Shown: positions 11,225 through 23,196 of the stretch, piece by piece
Layout of the letters: the number at the start of each line of letters is the position of its first letter
How positions within the stretch are numbered: the stretch's first letter is position 1
Assembly: GCF_026151205.1 (NCBI RefSeq)
Contig: NC_087077.1
Span: forward strand, 20,147,975-20,211,974
Length of the DNA: 64,000 bases
From: Bolinopsis microptera
Taxonomy: Eukaryota; Ctenophora; Tentaculata; Lobata; Bolinopsidae
Direction: 5' to 3'
Notes under the pieces: model-generated
Database searches by the model: none
What the model was told of the DNA's origin: nothing
The model's input: the letters and a program-made list of their open reading frames with translations, nothing else
Made by a program: the position numbers and the translations under genes

Positions 11225-12831
11225 TGTAAGCAGTGATTAATTGAGAGGAATTTAGGGTAATATTGTGTAATATGTAGATAGTGTAATGATTATAATAAGG
11301 CGGTCGTGGGGTCCAGTATGTGACGTAGTATTTTGGGCATATATTAGTAGACGACAGTTATTGCAGTTTAAGTGCAGAGAGGTCAGTTTAACATATGTTT
11401 GAGTCAGTACGAGGTTGAATTATGGATTGTTTACAGAATACTAGTGATACTATGTTGTGGCTATCGACAGGACAGTTTGCAATTCCCGGGAAATGGTAGA
11501 TTGTTTAGACTATCAGAGCCCGGGAGGAAAATAGTGTTAGTTTTTGGAGATAGCGGAGTGCCAGTTTACCCGATCGAGAGGGGGGTCATTTTGATACCGG
11601 GCAGGTTCTGTAGCTAGAACCTGTTAAGGTTAGGTCGTTTAGTTAGGTAGATGGTTATAGTGGTAAGTATAAGATTGGCGGCCGTAGAATAGTGGGGCAT
11701 TACGTAATTACTGTTATCAGGCTTGGTTGTGGCCGACACCAGGGGATGTCTTGACAACACTGGGCTCTGGCAGAGCGGGAGTCAGCGCTGGTTGACTTAG
11801 ATAGGTAAAGCTAGACTAAGAGTAGGAGCTAGAACCGGTTAAGGTTAGGTCGTTTAGTTAGGCAGATGGTTATAGTGGTAAGTATAAGATTGGCGGCCGT
11901 AGAATAGTGGAGCATTACGTAATTACTGTTATTAGGCTTGGTTGTGGCCGACACCAGGGGATGTCTTGACAACACTGGGCTCTGGCAGAGCGGGAGTCAG
12001 CGCTGGTTGACTTAGATAGGTAAAGCTAGACTAAGAGTAGGAGCTAGAACCGGTTAAGGTTAGGTCGTTTAGTTAGGCAGATGGTTATAGTGGTAAGTAT
12101 AAGATTGGCGGCCGTAGAATAGTGGAGCATTACGTAATTACTGTTATCAGGCTTGGTTGTGGCCGACACCAGGGGATGTCTTGACAACACTGGGCTCTGG
12201 CAGAGCGAGAGCCAGCAATGGTTGACTCAGATAGGTAAAGCTAGATTAAGAGTAGGATTAACGGCAGGAAGTAGGTTGCGTAATATTTGAGGCAATATGA
12301 ATCGGAGCAATTAGGAATTTGTTGCACAGCATTTGAGGCAATATGAGTCTAAGTGACTAAGCGTTGGTTGAGCAAATATTCGATTATTCATTGTTCAGTT
12401 AAGTACCTTGGGCACCTTTATTATACCCCTTGTTTGCATTCTCACCCTATTCGATAGAGGGTCATGGTTGATACCAGACTAGTGTAAGGGACCAGGACCA
12501 GTTATGGTTGGGGCCTGGTGAGCACGGATGGAACGTGTCGTTAGAGGTTTAGAATCGACAGTGGTTATTTCAGGGCACCTAGATTAGGCACGGTCAAGGC
12601 GAGTTGACCGTGCTATCCGTGTTTTATGTTGCAGCACTAGATCGCTGAGCGTTTATGGGCGATACGAGTCTGGTTAATTAGGATTTGAAGTAGAGGTTGT
12701 CGAATTATTCATTGTATTGTTTCATAGTTTAGCTTTGTTTACCCTTTATTATCACGCTCGTTTCCATTGTCCAAACCCTTAATTAAATGCAAATAAACTT
12801 CGAACCGGGAAGCAAGTGTCGACTGCTTACA
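11225..12831 (+). repeat. 5' LTR
   Basis: 1607 bp, TGTAAGCAGT...ACTGCTTACA. Contains three 215-bp direct repeats and a polyadenylation signal AATAAA at 12792-12797, only about 35 bp before the end, implying a short U5. The small frame 11372-11617 recurs in the 3' LTR and has no known domain. Confidence 0.93.
11615..12260 (+). repeat. Three 215-bp direct repeats inside the 5' LTR
   Basis: Units start with TAGAACC at 11615, 11830 and 12045. The same three occur in the 3' LTR (about 19133-19778). First-unit variants in the 3' LTR match its own third unit, suggesting conversion between subrepeats. Confidence 0.9.
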
Positions 12832-12833
12832 AG

Positions 12834-12850
12834 TGGCGCGAACGGTAGGA
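12834..12850 (+). other. Probable tRNA primer-binding site
   Basis: TGGCGCGAACGGTAGGA begins two bases after the 5' LTR. TGG complements the CCA end of a tRNA. The tRNA identity is not assigned. Confidence 0.7.
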
Positions 12851-13238
12851 TCCTATTTTATTATAGGATAGTTTGTTTTGTATTTCAATTAAGGTAATGG
12901 AGACTATTTAGTGTGTGAGAGTGAGTCGACAGAGGTCAGGAGTATTTGTAAATATGTACGTAAACGTAATATTATACAGTGTTGTCAGTTACCATTGTTA
13001 GACTAGTGCAGTGCAAGAGCAGTAAATGAATGCTCGGTGAAGTGTAGAGTTTAAATGGTATTTTTGGGGTTTCTTTCATCATGGAGGGGAAAGGGGGTTA
13101 GATACCGGAGAGGCACAGGTTATGAGGGATTATTTTGAGGAGTATATGTCCGTCCGTTGAGGGATTGGTTCGAGAGAGTGTTTTGATGAGTTGATTCAGA
13201 GATAACCGGGTCTTATTTTAAGTTTTAAGACGGCAGAC

Positions 13239-13466
13239 TTGACATACTTTCAGCCACCAGAGCCTCAGTGGGAGTGGCTGCCTGCTGAACCGTTCTGTAG
13301 TGTGTCAGACTTGTTTTCTTTTAGTAGCGCTACGTATTGTGATATCATGAAAGAGATAGAGGAAGAGATAGAGGAAGAGATAGAGGAAGAGATAGAGGAA
13401 GAGATAGAGGAAGAGATAGAGAAAGAGATAGAGGAAGAGATAGAGGAAGAGATATTATATAAATAA
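13239..13466 (+). other. Open frame over a GA-rich 12-bp repeat in the LTR element
   Basis: A 75-residue frame whose second half is about nine copies of GAGATAGAGGAA (13346-13457), read as EIEE. The first part has no recognisable domain. Probably not a protein of its own. Confidence 0.5.
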
Positions 13467-13839
13467 GACCCGGGTGATGCTAGCATTGGAGGTTGAAGAG
13501 AGGTTATTCGGAGAGTGGTGACGTCACTTGTAGGGAATTAGAGCGGTGTATTGATTTCAAAACTTGGAACGTTTTGAAGGGGTTTTGAAATTTGAGGGGT
13601 GCCGGGGCATGGTATTTTCTATGATGAAAGAAATTAGGACTACTTTTCTGTGAAGAGAGTGTTGAATTGACTGTCCGAATATTTGAATATGAGGAACTGA
13701 CGGAGATTAAGTCATGGAGTGACGGTGTGAGACACTGATTTATCAATTAGAGTAAAAACCGAGCAATAGAGAGCTGATAAGCGAGAGCTTTAATTATTAC
13801 ATTTGACCTGTACACTTGGTATTTTAATTAGTACATTAT

Positions 13840-14395
13840 TGAAGAGAGAGACAGTGTTTGTATTTTAATTAGTACACTGTTGAAGAGAGAGACAGTGTTT
13901 GTATTTTATTTTAATACTTTCAACACTACTATATAACAAATAATTTGAGTCAGGGAAGCGGCACTGAGAGAGGAACTGTTGAAGAGAGAGAGACAGTGTT
14001 TGTATTTTATTTTAATACTTTCAACACTACTATATAACAAATAATTTGAGTCAGGGAAGCGGCACTGAGAGAGGAACTGTTGAAGAGAGAGACAGTGTTT
14101 GTATTTTATTTTAATACTTTCAACACTACTATATAACAAATAATTTGAGTCAGGGAAGCGGCACTGAGAGAGGAATTGGCAGAGATAAAGATAGCTAATG
14201 AGGTAATGATGAGAGCGCGGCAGGAGGATGAGCTAGCAAACGAGAGAGGAATTGGCAGAGATAAAGATAGCTAATGAGGTAATGATGAGAGCGCGGCAGG
14301 AGGCTGAGCTAGCAAACGAGAGAGGAATTGGCAGAGATAAAGATAGCTAATGAGGTAATGATGAGAGCGCGGCAGGAGGCTGAGCTAGCAAACGA
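13840..14395 (+). repeat. Nested tandem repeats ahead of the gag-like region
   Basis: Two arrays abut. A unit of about 120 bp with TATAACAAATAATTTGAGTC occurs three times (13840-14170). It is followed by three copies of a 76-bp unit (14169-14395) that duplicates the start of the gag-like frame. Since 76 is not a multiple of three, only the last copy is in frame. Confidence 0.85.
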
Positions 14396-15367
14396 AGAGT
14401 TAAGGACTCAATATGATGAATTGAGGCAGCAGGGAGCACAGCTAAGAAGAGATGGATTCAGAGAGGGTAAGCTAGAAGCTAGGCAGGAGAAGGAGACCGA
14501 AAAGAGGAGAATCAGAGAAGCGAACAGAGCAGCGGGTAAGAAATACCCATTAATGAAACCTCGGATGTTTGTGCTGGGGAAACACAGCTTTAGAACCTTC
14601 CTGAGCGGGTTTAAAATATTTGCCAATGCTGCGGACATCTTGGATGAAGACTTGGTGGACATGATAATGACGTACTTGGACCCCAAGGCACAGAGGAGAG
14701 TGGAGACCCTTCGATTAACCCGGGACGAGAAGAGAAATGTAGAGGCGAGTTTGGAGAGGAGGACAGAGGTGCTATGTGATGTGCATTCAAAGGCGGGTGC
14801 AGGAAGAGACTTCTTGAGATGCGTCAGAAAGAGGAAGAGACAATTTCGGATTTTGCAGCTAGAGTCACTGACATGGCAGATGAGGCATATGCACCGGAGG
14901 AGGAGGAGATCAAGAAGACCATCAGGCTAGATGTATTTACAGCTGGGGTATTAAAGGATGAAATCGGGATCGAGTTAATCAAGTCACGAGTGCAAGATTT
15001 TGAGGCCGCGCTAAAGAGGGCAGTTAAGTTGGATGGGAGATCCTGGCGAGTCGTAGCCCTAAAACCAGGGAAGAATGAGGAGGAACTTTTGTTTCAAATC
15101 GAGGAGGATATAGAGATGGATGAGGGAGTGATAAACCGAGTGATGGAAGAGAACCGGCCGAGAAGAGACATCGGTGCTTGTTACACCTGTGGACAGCATG
15201 GACATTTCGCAAAGGAATGTAGAAAGCCCCCACTTGTCATGGATGCGGGAGACAGGGTCATATTGCAATGGATTGTACGCAAGGACACGGTGGCCGAGGA
15301 GGTCTTCAAAGAGGGCAAGATCCTCTTGTACAGAAAGCTATGGACGAAAGAAATTTATCATTGGTAG
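14328..15367 (+). pseudogene. gag-like gene, frameshifted, with CCHC zinc knuckles
   Basis: The first frame (to 14930) has a charged coiled-coil-like N-terminus and a capsid-like middle. The earliest ATG in it is at 14358; the in-frame triplet at 14328 is TTG. Near 14800-14820 homology passes to a second frame (to 15367) that resembles the gag region leading to the nucleocapsid. A zinc knuckle CYTCGQHGHFAKEC spans 15179-15220. A second one, CHGCGRQGHIAMDC, spans 15235-15276 but in the -1 frame, next to a CCCCC run. At least two frame changes therefore break the gene. Normal role in such elements: packaging of the RNA intermediate. Confidence 0.75.
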
Positions 15368-15389
15368 CAGGTAGAAGAACTGATAAGAC

Positions 15390-16774
15390 ATGGGAGGAGA
15401 CCAACCACCTTTGTCGACAGAGGGGATGGATTACTTGAAGTGGAAACGTGAGGTCGGCATCTGGGAGTTGGGAACTTCGATAGCAGCTGCTAAGCAGGCT
15501 GCAGTGTGTGTCTTGAGGATCCAGGATTTCAAGGCAAGAGATTTTGCAACACGCTTAGAGTATATTTATATATATACTCAGAGTATATTTCTAGGTATTG
15601 ATCAACTAGAAAAGTTTGTTAGACCGGAACAAATGCAAATGACAGAATATATCGCTGAGTTCAAGTAACGATTGAACCGGATCGGAGAGTTGTTAATTAC
15701 AAGAAAGAAATTTATCATGATGGTATGTTGGCATACAGGTTGTTAACTCAGGCCAACCTGACCAAAGATCAACAGATATTGATCAAAGCGGCAATGGGGA
15801 CTCAAAAGTTGACGAGTAAAGCAATTGAGGAATGTTTGAAGAGGTGGTTCGGTGACGCTGTTTTCTGTCGTAGATCCAGACTGGAGTTAGACACAGTGAA
15901 GATTAAGGTAGAACCTGGATCGGATGTGCATTACCATAGGGGTCAGTTTGATGAAAAGGATACTGATATCAGTGGTGATAACGGAGAATATACATTCTAT
16001 CAAGGATACAATAATCGAGGACAAGGATGAAGGAAATCGTTCTCTTCTGGCGGTTATAACAATTACTCCAATGGCAGAGGGAGATCTGGAAATTACAGCA
16101 GACCATGGGAAAGAGACAAACAGCTCAATTCAAAAGAAAGGAATAACTCAGACTACAAAGATGAGTTAAATGCTATCAGTCACAAAACAGGCGATGTAGC
16201 AAGATGTTCAATTTGTGATTCAAATAAGCATTTCCGGGCAGATTGTCAACATGATCCCAATGTTAATGATGTTCGAAAGAAGGATTCGGGCTCAGTGTGT
16301 GTGTATCAGTCGTGCAGGAAGGGTTAAGAATCAAACAAAATTGACAATGACTACTGTGAGACAGTGCTGTTAGTCAATGAGACATTTAACAAGGTGTTGA
16401 TTGACACTGGGACAACCAGTAATGTGTATGGTGATGGTTGGTTGAACACATTCTTAGAGTCAATGCCTGAAGAGTTGAAGAAAAAGGTCAGCGAAGTCGA
16501 GAGAAACTTGAGTTTTCGTTTTGGAGACGGACGCGCGGTTGAATCTATCAAATGTGTCATGTTACCCGTCAAGTTGTGTAACAGAGATTTCATGTTAGAA
16601 ACATTTGTGGTTCCAGCTCCAGGAGAATTACCATTTTTGTTTTCTAGATGTAGCATAAGGCAACTGGGGGTATCATTAGACATAGAGAATGATCAGATTA
16701 TGATTGGCGGAGTACGGCAACAACTGAAAGTGACCAAATCAGGTCATTATGTGGCAGATTATGGGAAAATATGA
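15390..16774 (+). pseudogene. Second gag-protease-like region, interrupted by stops
   Basis: The frame 15390-15668 (starting MGGDQPPLSTEGMDYLKWKR) looks like a gag N-terminal domain. After a stop and a frame change around 15666-15710 one frame runs from about 15700 to 16774, broken by stops at 16028-16030 and 16325-16327. It carries a CCHC knuckle CSICDSNKHFRADC (16205-16246) and a retropepsin-like active-site motif, VLIDTGTTSN, near 16394-16423. The order gag, CCHC, protease is that of a retroelement polyprotein, yet it follows another gag-like gene, so the element has two. No polymerase follows. Confidence 0.7.
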
Positions 16775-16986
16775 AATCAGAGAAATATACCATTGAACAA
16801 ACTGGTAGGGAAGAGAGTGTAAGGAAAGAGGAGATTGTTGATAGTGATAGTGACAGTGAAGATGAATTCTGTCCGAATGAATCAGAGGAAGTAAGCAATG
16901 AACCATCAGCAGAAGGAGTGGAAGTTTCGAGTGAAACTGAAACTTCAATAGAAGAATCTGGTAATATAGAGACCAGTAGTGAATAA
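16771..16986 (+). other. Acidic open frame after the protease motif
   Basis: 71 residues, very rich in Glu, Ser and Asp, with its ATG overlapping the preceding stop (ATGA). No domain is recognised. It may be the remnant of a linker between protease and a lost polymerase. Confidence 0.4.
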
Positions 16987-17399
16987 GTGAAGTCAGAAAG
17001 TGTCGGTGATGAAAATAGAGACACAAGTGAGCCTGATGAATTTCAGAGTGCTTCTCGTCTGATGAGAATCAAGACTGGGTAGATGTTGTAGTCAAGAGGA
17101 ATAAGGTATTAGACTTTAAGAGTGAGGATGTCATTAGGTATAACTCAGCAGATCATACCAACGATGTGTGGCAGAGAGCAAGTGTAATTGGACCTGAATG
17201 GAAAGAAAATTCTGTAAGGAAGGAAGACATCAACGTCTGGAACTTGGTGAAAGAACCAGAAGGTACAACAATTCAATTGCGTCTCAGTGAGTGTCAAGTG
17301 CAGAAAAAATCACATGATTCTCTTAACACAGAGTCTAGTATTGATACTGTGATGATACCAAAGGAGAGATATGGTGAGGTGTGTAATCAGTTTATCATT

Positions 17400-17790
17400 T
17401 TGTGGAGACACAGTACGATTGGAGACAGAGAGCTGATAAATGGAGACACAGAGAGCTGATAAATGGAGACATAGACGGGTCGGAGACGAAGGCTGATAAA
17501 TGGAGACACAGAGTAGTAGTCGGAGACGAAGGCTGATAAATAGAGACACAGAGTGGTCGGAGACGAGAGCTGATAAATGGAGACACAGAGAGCTGATAAC
17601 TGGAAACACAGACGAGTCGGAGACGTGAGCTGATAAATGGAGACATAGACGGGTCGGAGACGTGAGCTGATAAAAGGAGACACAGTGTAGTCGGAGACGA
17701 GAGCTGATAAACGGAGACACAGATAGCTGATAAATGGAGACACAGAGTGGTCGGAGACGAGAGCTGATGAATGGAGACACAGAGTGGTCG
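17400..17790 (+). repeat. Minisatellite inside the LTR element
   Basis: Irregular units of about 20-40 bp built from GAGCTGATAAATGGAGACACAGA and GGTCGGAGACGA-like blocks. The minus-strand frames across it are artefacts. The stretch 16987-17400 before it holds a weak frame (17166-17459) without a known domain. Confidence 0.85.
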
Positions 17791-18119
17791 GGGACGAGTT
17801 ACGGGAGAATGCGGATAGGCTGGAAGGAGATACAGAGTCAGAATGAGTCATAAGATTTATATAACAGTAGTTATATCGAAATATCAGTGCAATAGCATTG
17901 ATCACAAAAAAAAATCAGATAAATCAGAAATTACTTGGAACTGAAAGAGCTGTCGATATTGAAATGAAAATTAAAACAAAGTCTTAATAAATAACTATCA
18001 GAGAGTATCACCCAACAGGGGCGGTGAGGAGAAGATGGTTAACATACCTGGAGTACAAGAGAGACAGTGACACTAAACCCACGGATTGAGATGCGTAGTA
18101 CATCAACTTGTATTCTGAA

Positions 18120-18330
18120 CAGAGACATCGAACGAGATCCAGAAGAAGATATCTGGAAGGAGAAAAGAGACATGAAACGAGATCCAGAAGAAGATATCTG
18201 GAAGGAGAAAAGAGACATGGAACGAGATCCAGAAGAAGATATCTGGAAGGAGACAAGAGACGTGGAACGGGATCCAGAGGAAAATATTCAGAACGAGGAG
18301 CGGAGACCTGGAGCGAGAGCCAGAAGAAGA
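18120..18330 (+). repeat. 45-bp repeat inside the LTR element
   Basis: About four copies of a unit containing GATCCAGAAGAAGATATCTG. Open in several frames because 45 is a multiple of three. Confidence 0.85.
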
Positions 18331-18454
18331 TATGTTGAACAACGAACGGAGACTCGGGACCGGATCCAGATGAGGATGTTCGCAACGAAGAATGAGACGG
18401 GGATAAGAAGAGACGAAAGAGAAAATGGACAGATAAAGTAAGCCGTTAAGTTTG

Positions 18455-18742
18455 GATATTGTGAAACTTTATTAAATTATTGTACCAGTATAGTAAGGTT
18501 CTAAGAAAGAACATATTTTGTTAAGTTGTGTAAGCTGTGATCGGGCAAGAGACATGGTCTATAGTAAGAGATTTTCCATTAAATTACTGTACCAGTATAG
18601 TAAGGTTCTAAGAAAGAACATATTTTGTAAAGTTGTGTAAGCCGTGACCGGGCAAGAGATATGGTCTATAGTAAGAGATTTTCCATTAAATTATTGTACC
18701 AGTATAGTAAGGTTCTAAGAAAGAACATATTTTGTAAAGTTG
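18455..18742 (+). repeat. Tandem repeat abutting the 3' LTR and containing an LTR-start-like motif
   Basis: Two and a half copies of a unit of about 120 bp with CCAGTATAGTAAGGTTCTAA. In each full copy GTTG is followed by TGTAAGC(T/C)GTGA, which resembles the first bases of the LTR (TGTAAGCAGTGA). In the last, partial copy the real LTR begins at that position. No clear polypurine tract is seen. Confidence 0.8.
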
Positions 18743-20349
18743 TGTAAGCAGTGATTAATTGAGAGGAATTTAGGGTAATATTGTGTAATATGTAGATAGT
18801 GTAATGATTATAATAAGGCGGTCGTGGGGTCCAGTATGTGACGTAGTATTTTGGGCATATATTAGTATACGTCAGTTATTGCAGTTTAAGTGCAGAGAGG
18901 TCAGTTTAACATATGTTTGAGTCAGTACGAGGTTGAATTATGGATTGTTTACAGAATACTAGTGATACTATGTTGTGGCTATCGACAGGACAGTTTGCAA
19001 TTCCCGGGAAATGGTAGATTGTTTAGACTATCAGAGCCCGGGAGGAAAATAGTGTTAGTTTTTGGAGATAGCGGAGTGCCAGTTTACCCGATCGAGAGGG
19101 GGGTCATTTTGATACCGGGCAGGTTCTGTAGCTAGAACCTGTTAAGGTTAGGTCGTTTAGTTAGGTAGATGGTTATAGTGGTAAGTATAAGATTGGCGGC
19201 CGTAGAATAGTGGGGCATTACGTAATTACTGTTATCAGGCTTGGTTGTGGCCGACACCAGGGGATGTCTTGACAACACTGGGCTCTGGCAGAGCGAGAGC
19301 CAGCAATGGTTGACTTAGATAGGTAAAGCTAGACTAAGAGTAGGAGCTAGAACCGGTTAAGGTTAGGTCGTTTAGTTAGGCAGATGGTTATAGTGGTAAG
19401 TATAAGATTGGCGGCCGTAGAATAGTGGAGCATTACGTAATTACTGTTATTAGGCTTGGTTGTGGCCGACACCAGGGGATGTCTTGACAACACTGGGCTC
19501 TGGCAGAGCGGGAGTCAGCGCTGGTTGACTTAGATAGGTAAAGCTAGACTAAGAGTAGGAGCTAGAACCGGTTAAGGTTAGGTCGTTTAGTTAGGCAGAT
19601 GGTTATAGTGGTAAGTATAAGATTGGCGGCCGTAGAATAGTGGAGCATTACGTAATTACTGTTATCAGGCTTGGTTGTGGCCGACACCAGGGGATGTCTT
19701 GACAACACTGGGCTCTGGCAGAGCGAGAGCCAGCAATGGTTGACTCAGATAGGTAAAGCTAGATTAAGAGTAGGATTAACGGCAGGAAGTAGGTTGCGTA
19801 ATATTTGAGGCAGTATGAATCGGAGCAATTAGGAATTTGTTGCACAGCATTTGAGGCAATATGAGTCTAAGTGACTAAGCGTTGGTTGAGCAAATATTCG
19901 ATTATTCATTGTTCAGTTAAGTACCTTGGGCACCTTTATTATACCCCTTGTTTGCATTCTCACCCTATTCGATAGAGGGTCATGGTTGATACCAGACTAG
20001 TGTAAGGGACCAGGACCAGTTATGGTTGGGGCCTGGTGAGCACGGATGGAACGTGTCGTTAGAGGTTTAGAATCGACAGTGGTTATTTCAGGGCACCTAG
20101 ATTAGGCACGGTCAAGGCGAGTTGACCGTGCTATCCGTGTTTTATGTTGCAGCACTAGATCGCTGAGCGTTTATGGGCGATACGAGTCTGGTTAATTAGG
20201 ATTTGAAGTAGAGGTTGTCGAATTATTCATTGTATTGTTTCATAGTTTAGCTTTGTTTACCCTTTATTATCACGCTCGTTTCCATTGTCCAAACCCTTAA
20301 TTAAATGCAAATAAACTTCGAACCGGGAAGCAAGTGTCGACTGCTTACA
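18743..20349 (+). repeat. 3' LTR
   Basis: 1607 bp, same ends and subrepeats as the 5' LTR. AATAAA at 20310-20315. Followed by ATAC, the target duplication. Confidence 0.93.
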
Positions 20350-21962
20350 ATACTACAAGTAACTACTAGTTACTATAGTTACACTACTAGTTACCATAGT
20401 TACTTATATCTCCCATACTATACTACAAGTAACTACTAGTTACTATAGTTACACTACTAGTTACCATAGTTACTTATATCTCCCATACTATACTACAAGT
20501 AACTACTAGTTACTATAGTTACACTACTTGTTACCATAGTTACTTATCTCCCATACTATACTACAAGTAACTACTAGTTACTATAGTTACACTACTAGTT
20601 ACCATAGTTACTTATATCTCCCATACTATACTACAAGTAACTACTAGTTACTATAGTTACACTACTAGTTACCATAGTTACTTATATCTCCCATACTATA
20701 CTACAAGTAACTACTAGTTACTATAGTTACACTACTAGTTACCATAGTTACTTATATCTCCCATACTATACTACAAGTAACTACTAGTTACTATAGTTAC
20801 ACTACTAGTTACCATAGTTACTTATATCTCCCATACTATACTACAAGTAACTACTAGTTACTATAGTTACACTACTAGTTACCATAGTTACTTATCTCTC
20901 CCATACTATACTACAAGTAACTACTAGTTACTATAGTTACACTACTAGTTACCATAGTTACTTATATCTCCCATACTATACTACAAGTAACTACTAGTTA
21001 CTATAGTTACACTACTAGTTACCATAGTTACTTATATCTCCCATACTATACTACAAGTAACTACTAGTTACTATAGTTACACTACTTGTTACCATAGTTA
21101 CTTATCTCCCATACTATACTACAAGTAACTACTAGTTACTATAGTTACACTACTAGTTACCATAGTTACTTATATCTCCCATACTATACTACAAGTAACT
21201 ACTAGTTACTATAGTTACACTACTAGTTACCATAGTTACTTATATCTCCCATACTATACTACAAGTAACTACTAGTTACTATAGTTACACTACTAGTTAC
21301 CATAGTTACTTATATCTCCCATACTATACTACAAGTAACTACTAGTTACTATAGTTACACTACTAGTTACCATAGTTACTTATATCTCCCATACTATACT
21401 ACAAGTAACTACTAGTTACTATAGTTACACTACTAGTTACCATAGTTACTTATCTCTCCCATACTATACTACAAGTAACTACTAGTTACTATAGTTACAC
21501 TACTAGTTACCATAGTTACTTATATCTCCCATACTATACTACAAGTAACTACTAGTTACTATAGTTACACTACTAGTTACCATAGTTACTTATATCTCCC
21601 ATACTATACTACAAGTAACTACTAGTTACTATAGTTACACTACTAGTTACCATAGTTACTTATCTCTCCCATACTATACTACAAGTAACTACTAGTTACT
21701 ATAGTTACACTACTAGTTACCATAGTTACTTATATCTCCCATACTATACTACAAGTAACTACTAGTTACTATAGTTACACTACTAGTTACCATAGTTACT
21801 TATATCTCCCATACTATACTACAAGTAACTACTAGTTACTATAGTTACACTACTAGTTACCATAGTTACTTATATCTCCCATACTATACTACAAGTAACT
21901 ACTAGTTACTATAGTTACACTACTAGTTACCATAGTTACTTATATCTCCCATACTATACTAC
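20350..21962. repeat. 70-bp minisatellite with two X-box-like palindromes per unit
   Basis: About 23 copies of a 70-bp unit with GTTACTATAGTTAC and GTTACCATAGTTAC, then TTATATCTCCCATACTATAC. Read on the minus strand it resembles the 63-bp array at 3210-6190, so the two are inverted relatives. Variants (ACTACTTG at 20523 and 21083; CTTATCTCTCC near 20891 and 21451) show a higher-order period of 560 bp, or eight units. Confidence 0.95.
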
Positions 21963-22818
21963 AAAGTCGGAACTAAGTCCGATCTAGGCCAGATTTTCCT
22001 TTCCGTATATTCCTGTCTCGCAAGGGACTCGTTTGTCCCAACCTTCTTCATTGACAGACAAATAGCTTCGTGTCGGTCGGCATCGTGTTGCTGTTCCCAT
22101 AAAACTAGATCACTGGCTATAGTAGCTCAAAATGTAGCGTCCCGCAATATTTTCCATTTAACCAATTCTGAACTCCAATTCTAGTTAATTTTAATATATA
22201 TATATCTTATATATAAGATCACAGCAAGTTTAATAAAATTAACGCGTTGCTAAGCGATTTTCTGGATGTGAAAGTGAAATGACCAATGATGAGCTAAATA
22301 TGATTTTTGTCTGGAAAGATTGCCCGTGCAGTCAATTTATTGGAACCCAAGCCCTAATTTTCTGTGGCCCCACAGCTGGCAGTTCCACACGTGTCCGCTC
22401 GTTATCTTCTGATTTTAGGTCTTTAGCTAAATATAATAGGAGAGGTAATTCGATTTTACGACATTACAAAATACAGCTCTGTTCGATCGCAGTTAGGAAA
22501 TGTATTCCAGATATTAATCATCCATAATCATGATATATTTTATGGTTGCTGTTTTATTTGCTTACAATATATTAATTTTGGAGATCAGAATGTTTAACTC
22601 CAACTAACTTGGTGCCTGTTTCATTGCTTATCGACTGTTTAACTATAAGAATTAGCATATGAGCCGGATTCTGGAAATGGGAGTGCAATGACGTGTTTTT
22701 AATAGCAGAGTGGTGCAATAATTCGTAACATTACGACACTGAAGAGTTGGTGGAGCTCCGTTAATGACAGTTGAAATACCTAGAAATACCGTTACTGATT
22801 TGATATCTTTTGAATTTG

Positions 22819-22901
22819 ACGTAAGACTGACTGGTCAAGTTGCGGCCATTGTTACCGTTACCATGGTTACGTCAGACTGACGGGTGAAGTTGCAGCCAGT
22901 G
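22819..22901. repeat. 33-bp imperfect direct repeat flanking GTTACCATGGTTAC
   Basis: 22819-22851 and 22869-22901 match at most positions (shared blocks AGACTGAC, AAGTTGC and GCCA), with a 50-bp period. The palindrome GTTACCATGGTTAC (22857-22870) lies at the junction. Confidence 0.85.
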
Positions 22902-23196
22902 CGGTCAAACCCAACTATTGCTCAATACTCCCGTATCTTGCCGGGTAACGCCCACTTTAGTGCGTAACAAAGTACCAACTTAGCCGAGATCCTCAGAATG
23001 GAAATACCGAGCAGAGTTATATATAGGTTGAATCAGTCGCAACGGGTTAAGTTTTAAGGGTTATCATATTGTTGGAGGAAGCAGTCAGTAACCTTCGCCT
23101 CGCATTTCTTGCAGTCTCTGGAAGGAAGGGGGTGTCTTTTGACTCGCTATCTTTGATCTTGCTGAGGATGAAGGACCCGTATTTTTGACAGAGACC

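Larger units (their letters stand above)
11225..20349 (+). mobile_element. Non-autonomous LTR retrotransposon, 9.1 kb, recent insertion
   Basis: Two 1607-bp LTRs (11225-12831 and 18743-20349) begin TGTAAGCAGT and end ACTGCTTACA, a perfect 10-bp inverted repeat with the usual TG...CA ends. The element is flanked by a 4-bp duplication, ATAC (11221-11224 and 20350-20353). By eye the LTRs differ at about seven positions, four of them clustered in the first 215-bp subrepeat, so insertion was recent or gene conversion has acted. A primer-binding site follows the 5' LTR. The interior holds two broken gag-like regions with CCHC knuckles, one with an aspartic protease motif, and many small tandem repeats. 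I find no reverse transcriptase, RNase H or integrase, so movement would need enzymes from another element. The superfamily is not assignable. Confidence 0.93.

Noticed and set aside
11372..11617. 81-residue frame in the LTR as an accessory gene
   Set aside because: Identical in both LTRs because the LTRs are identical; no domain and no start-context evidence.
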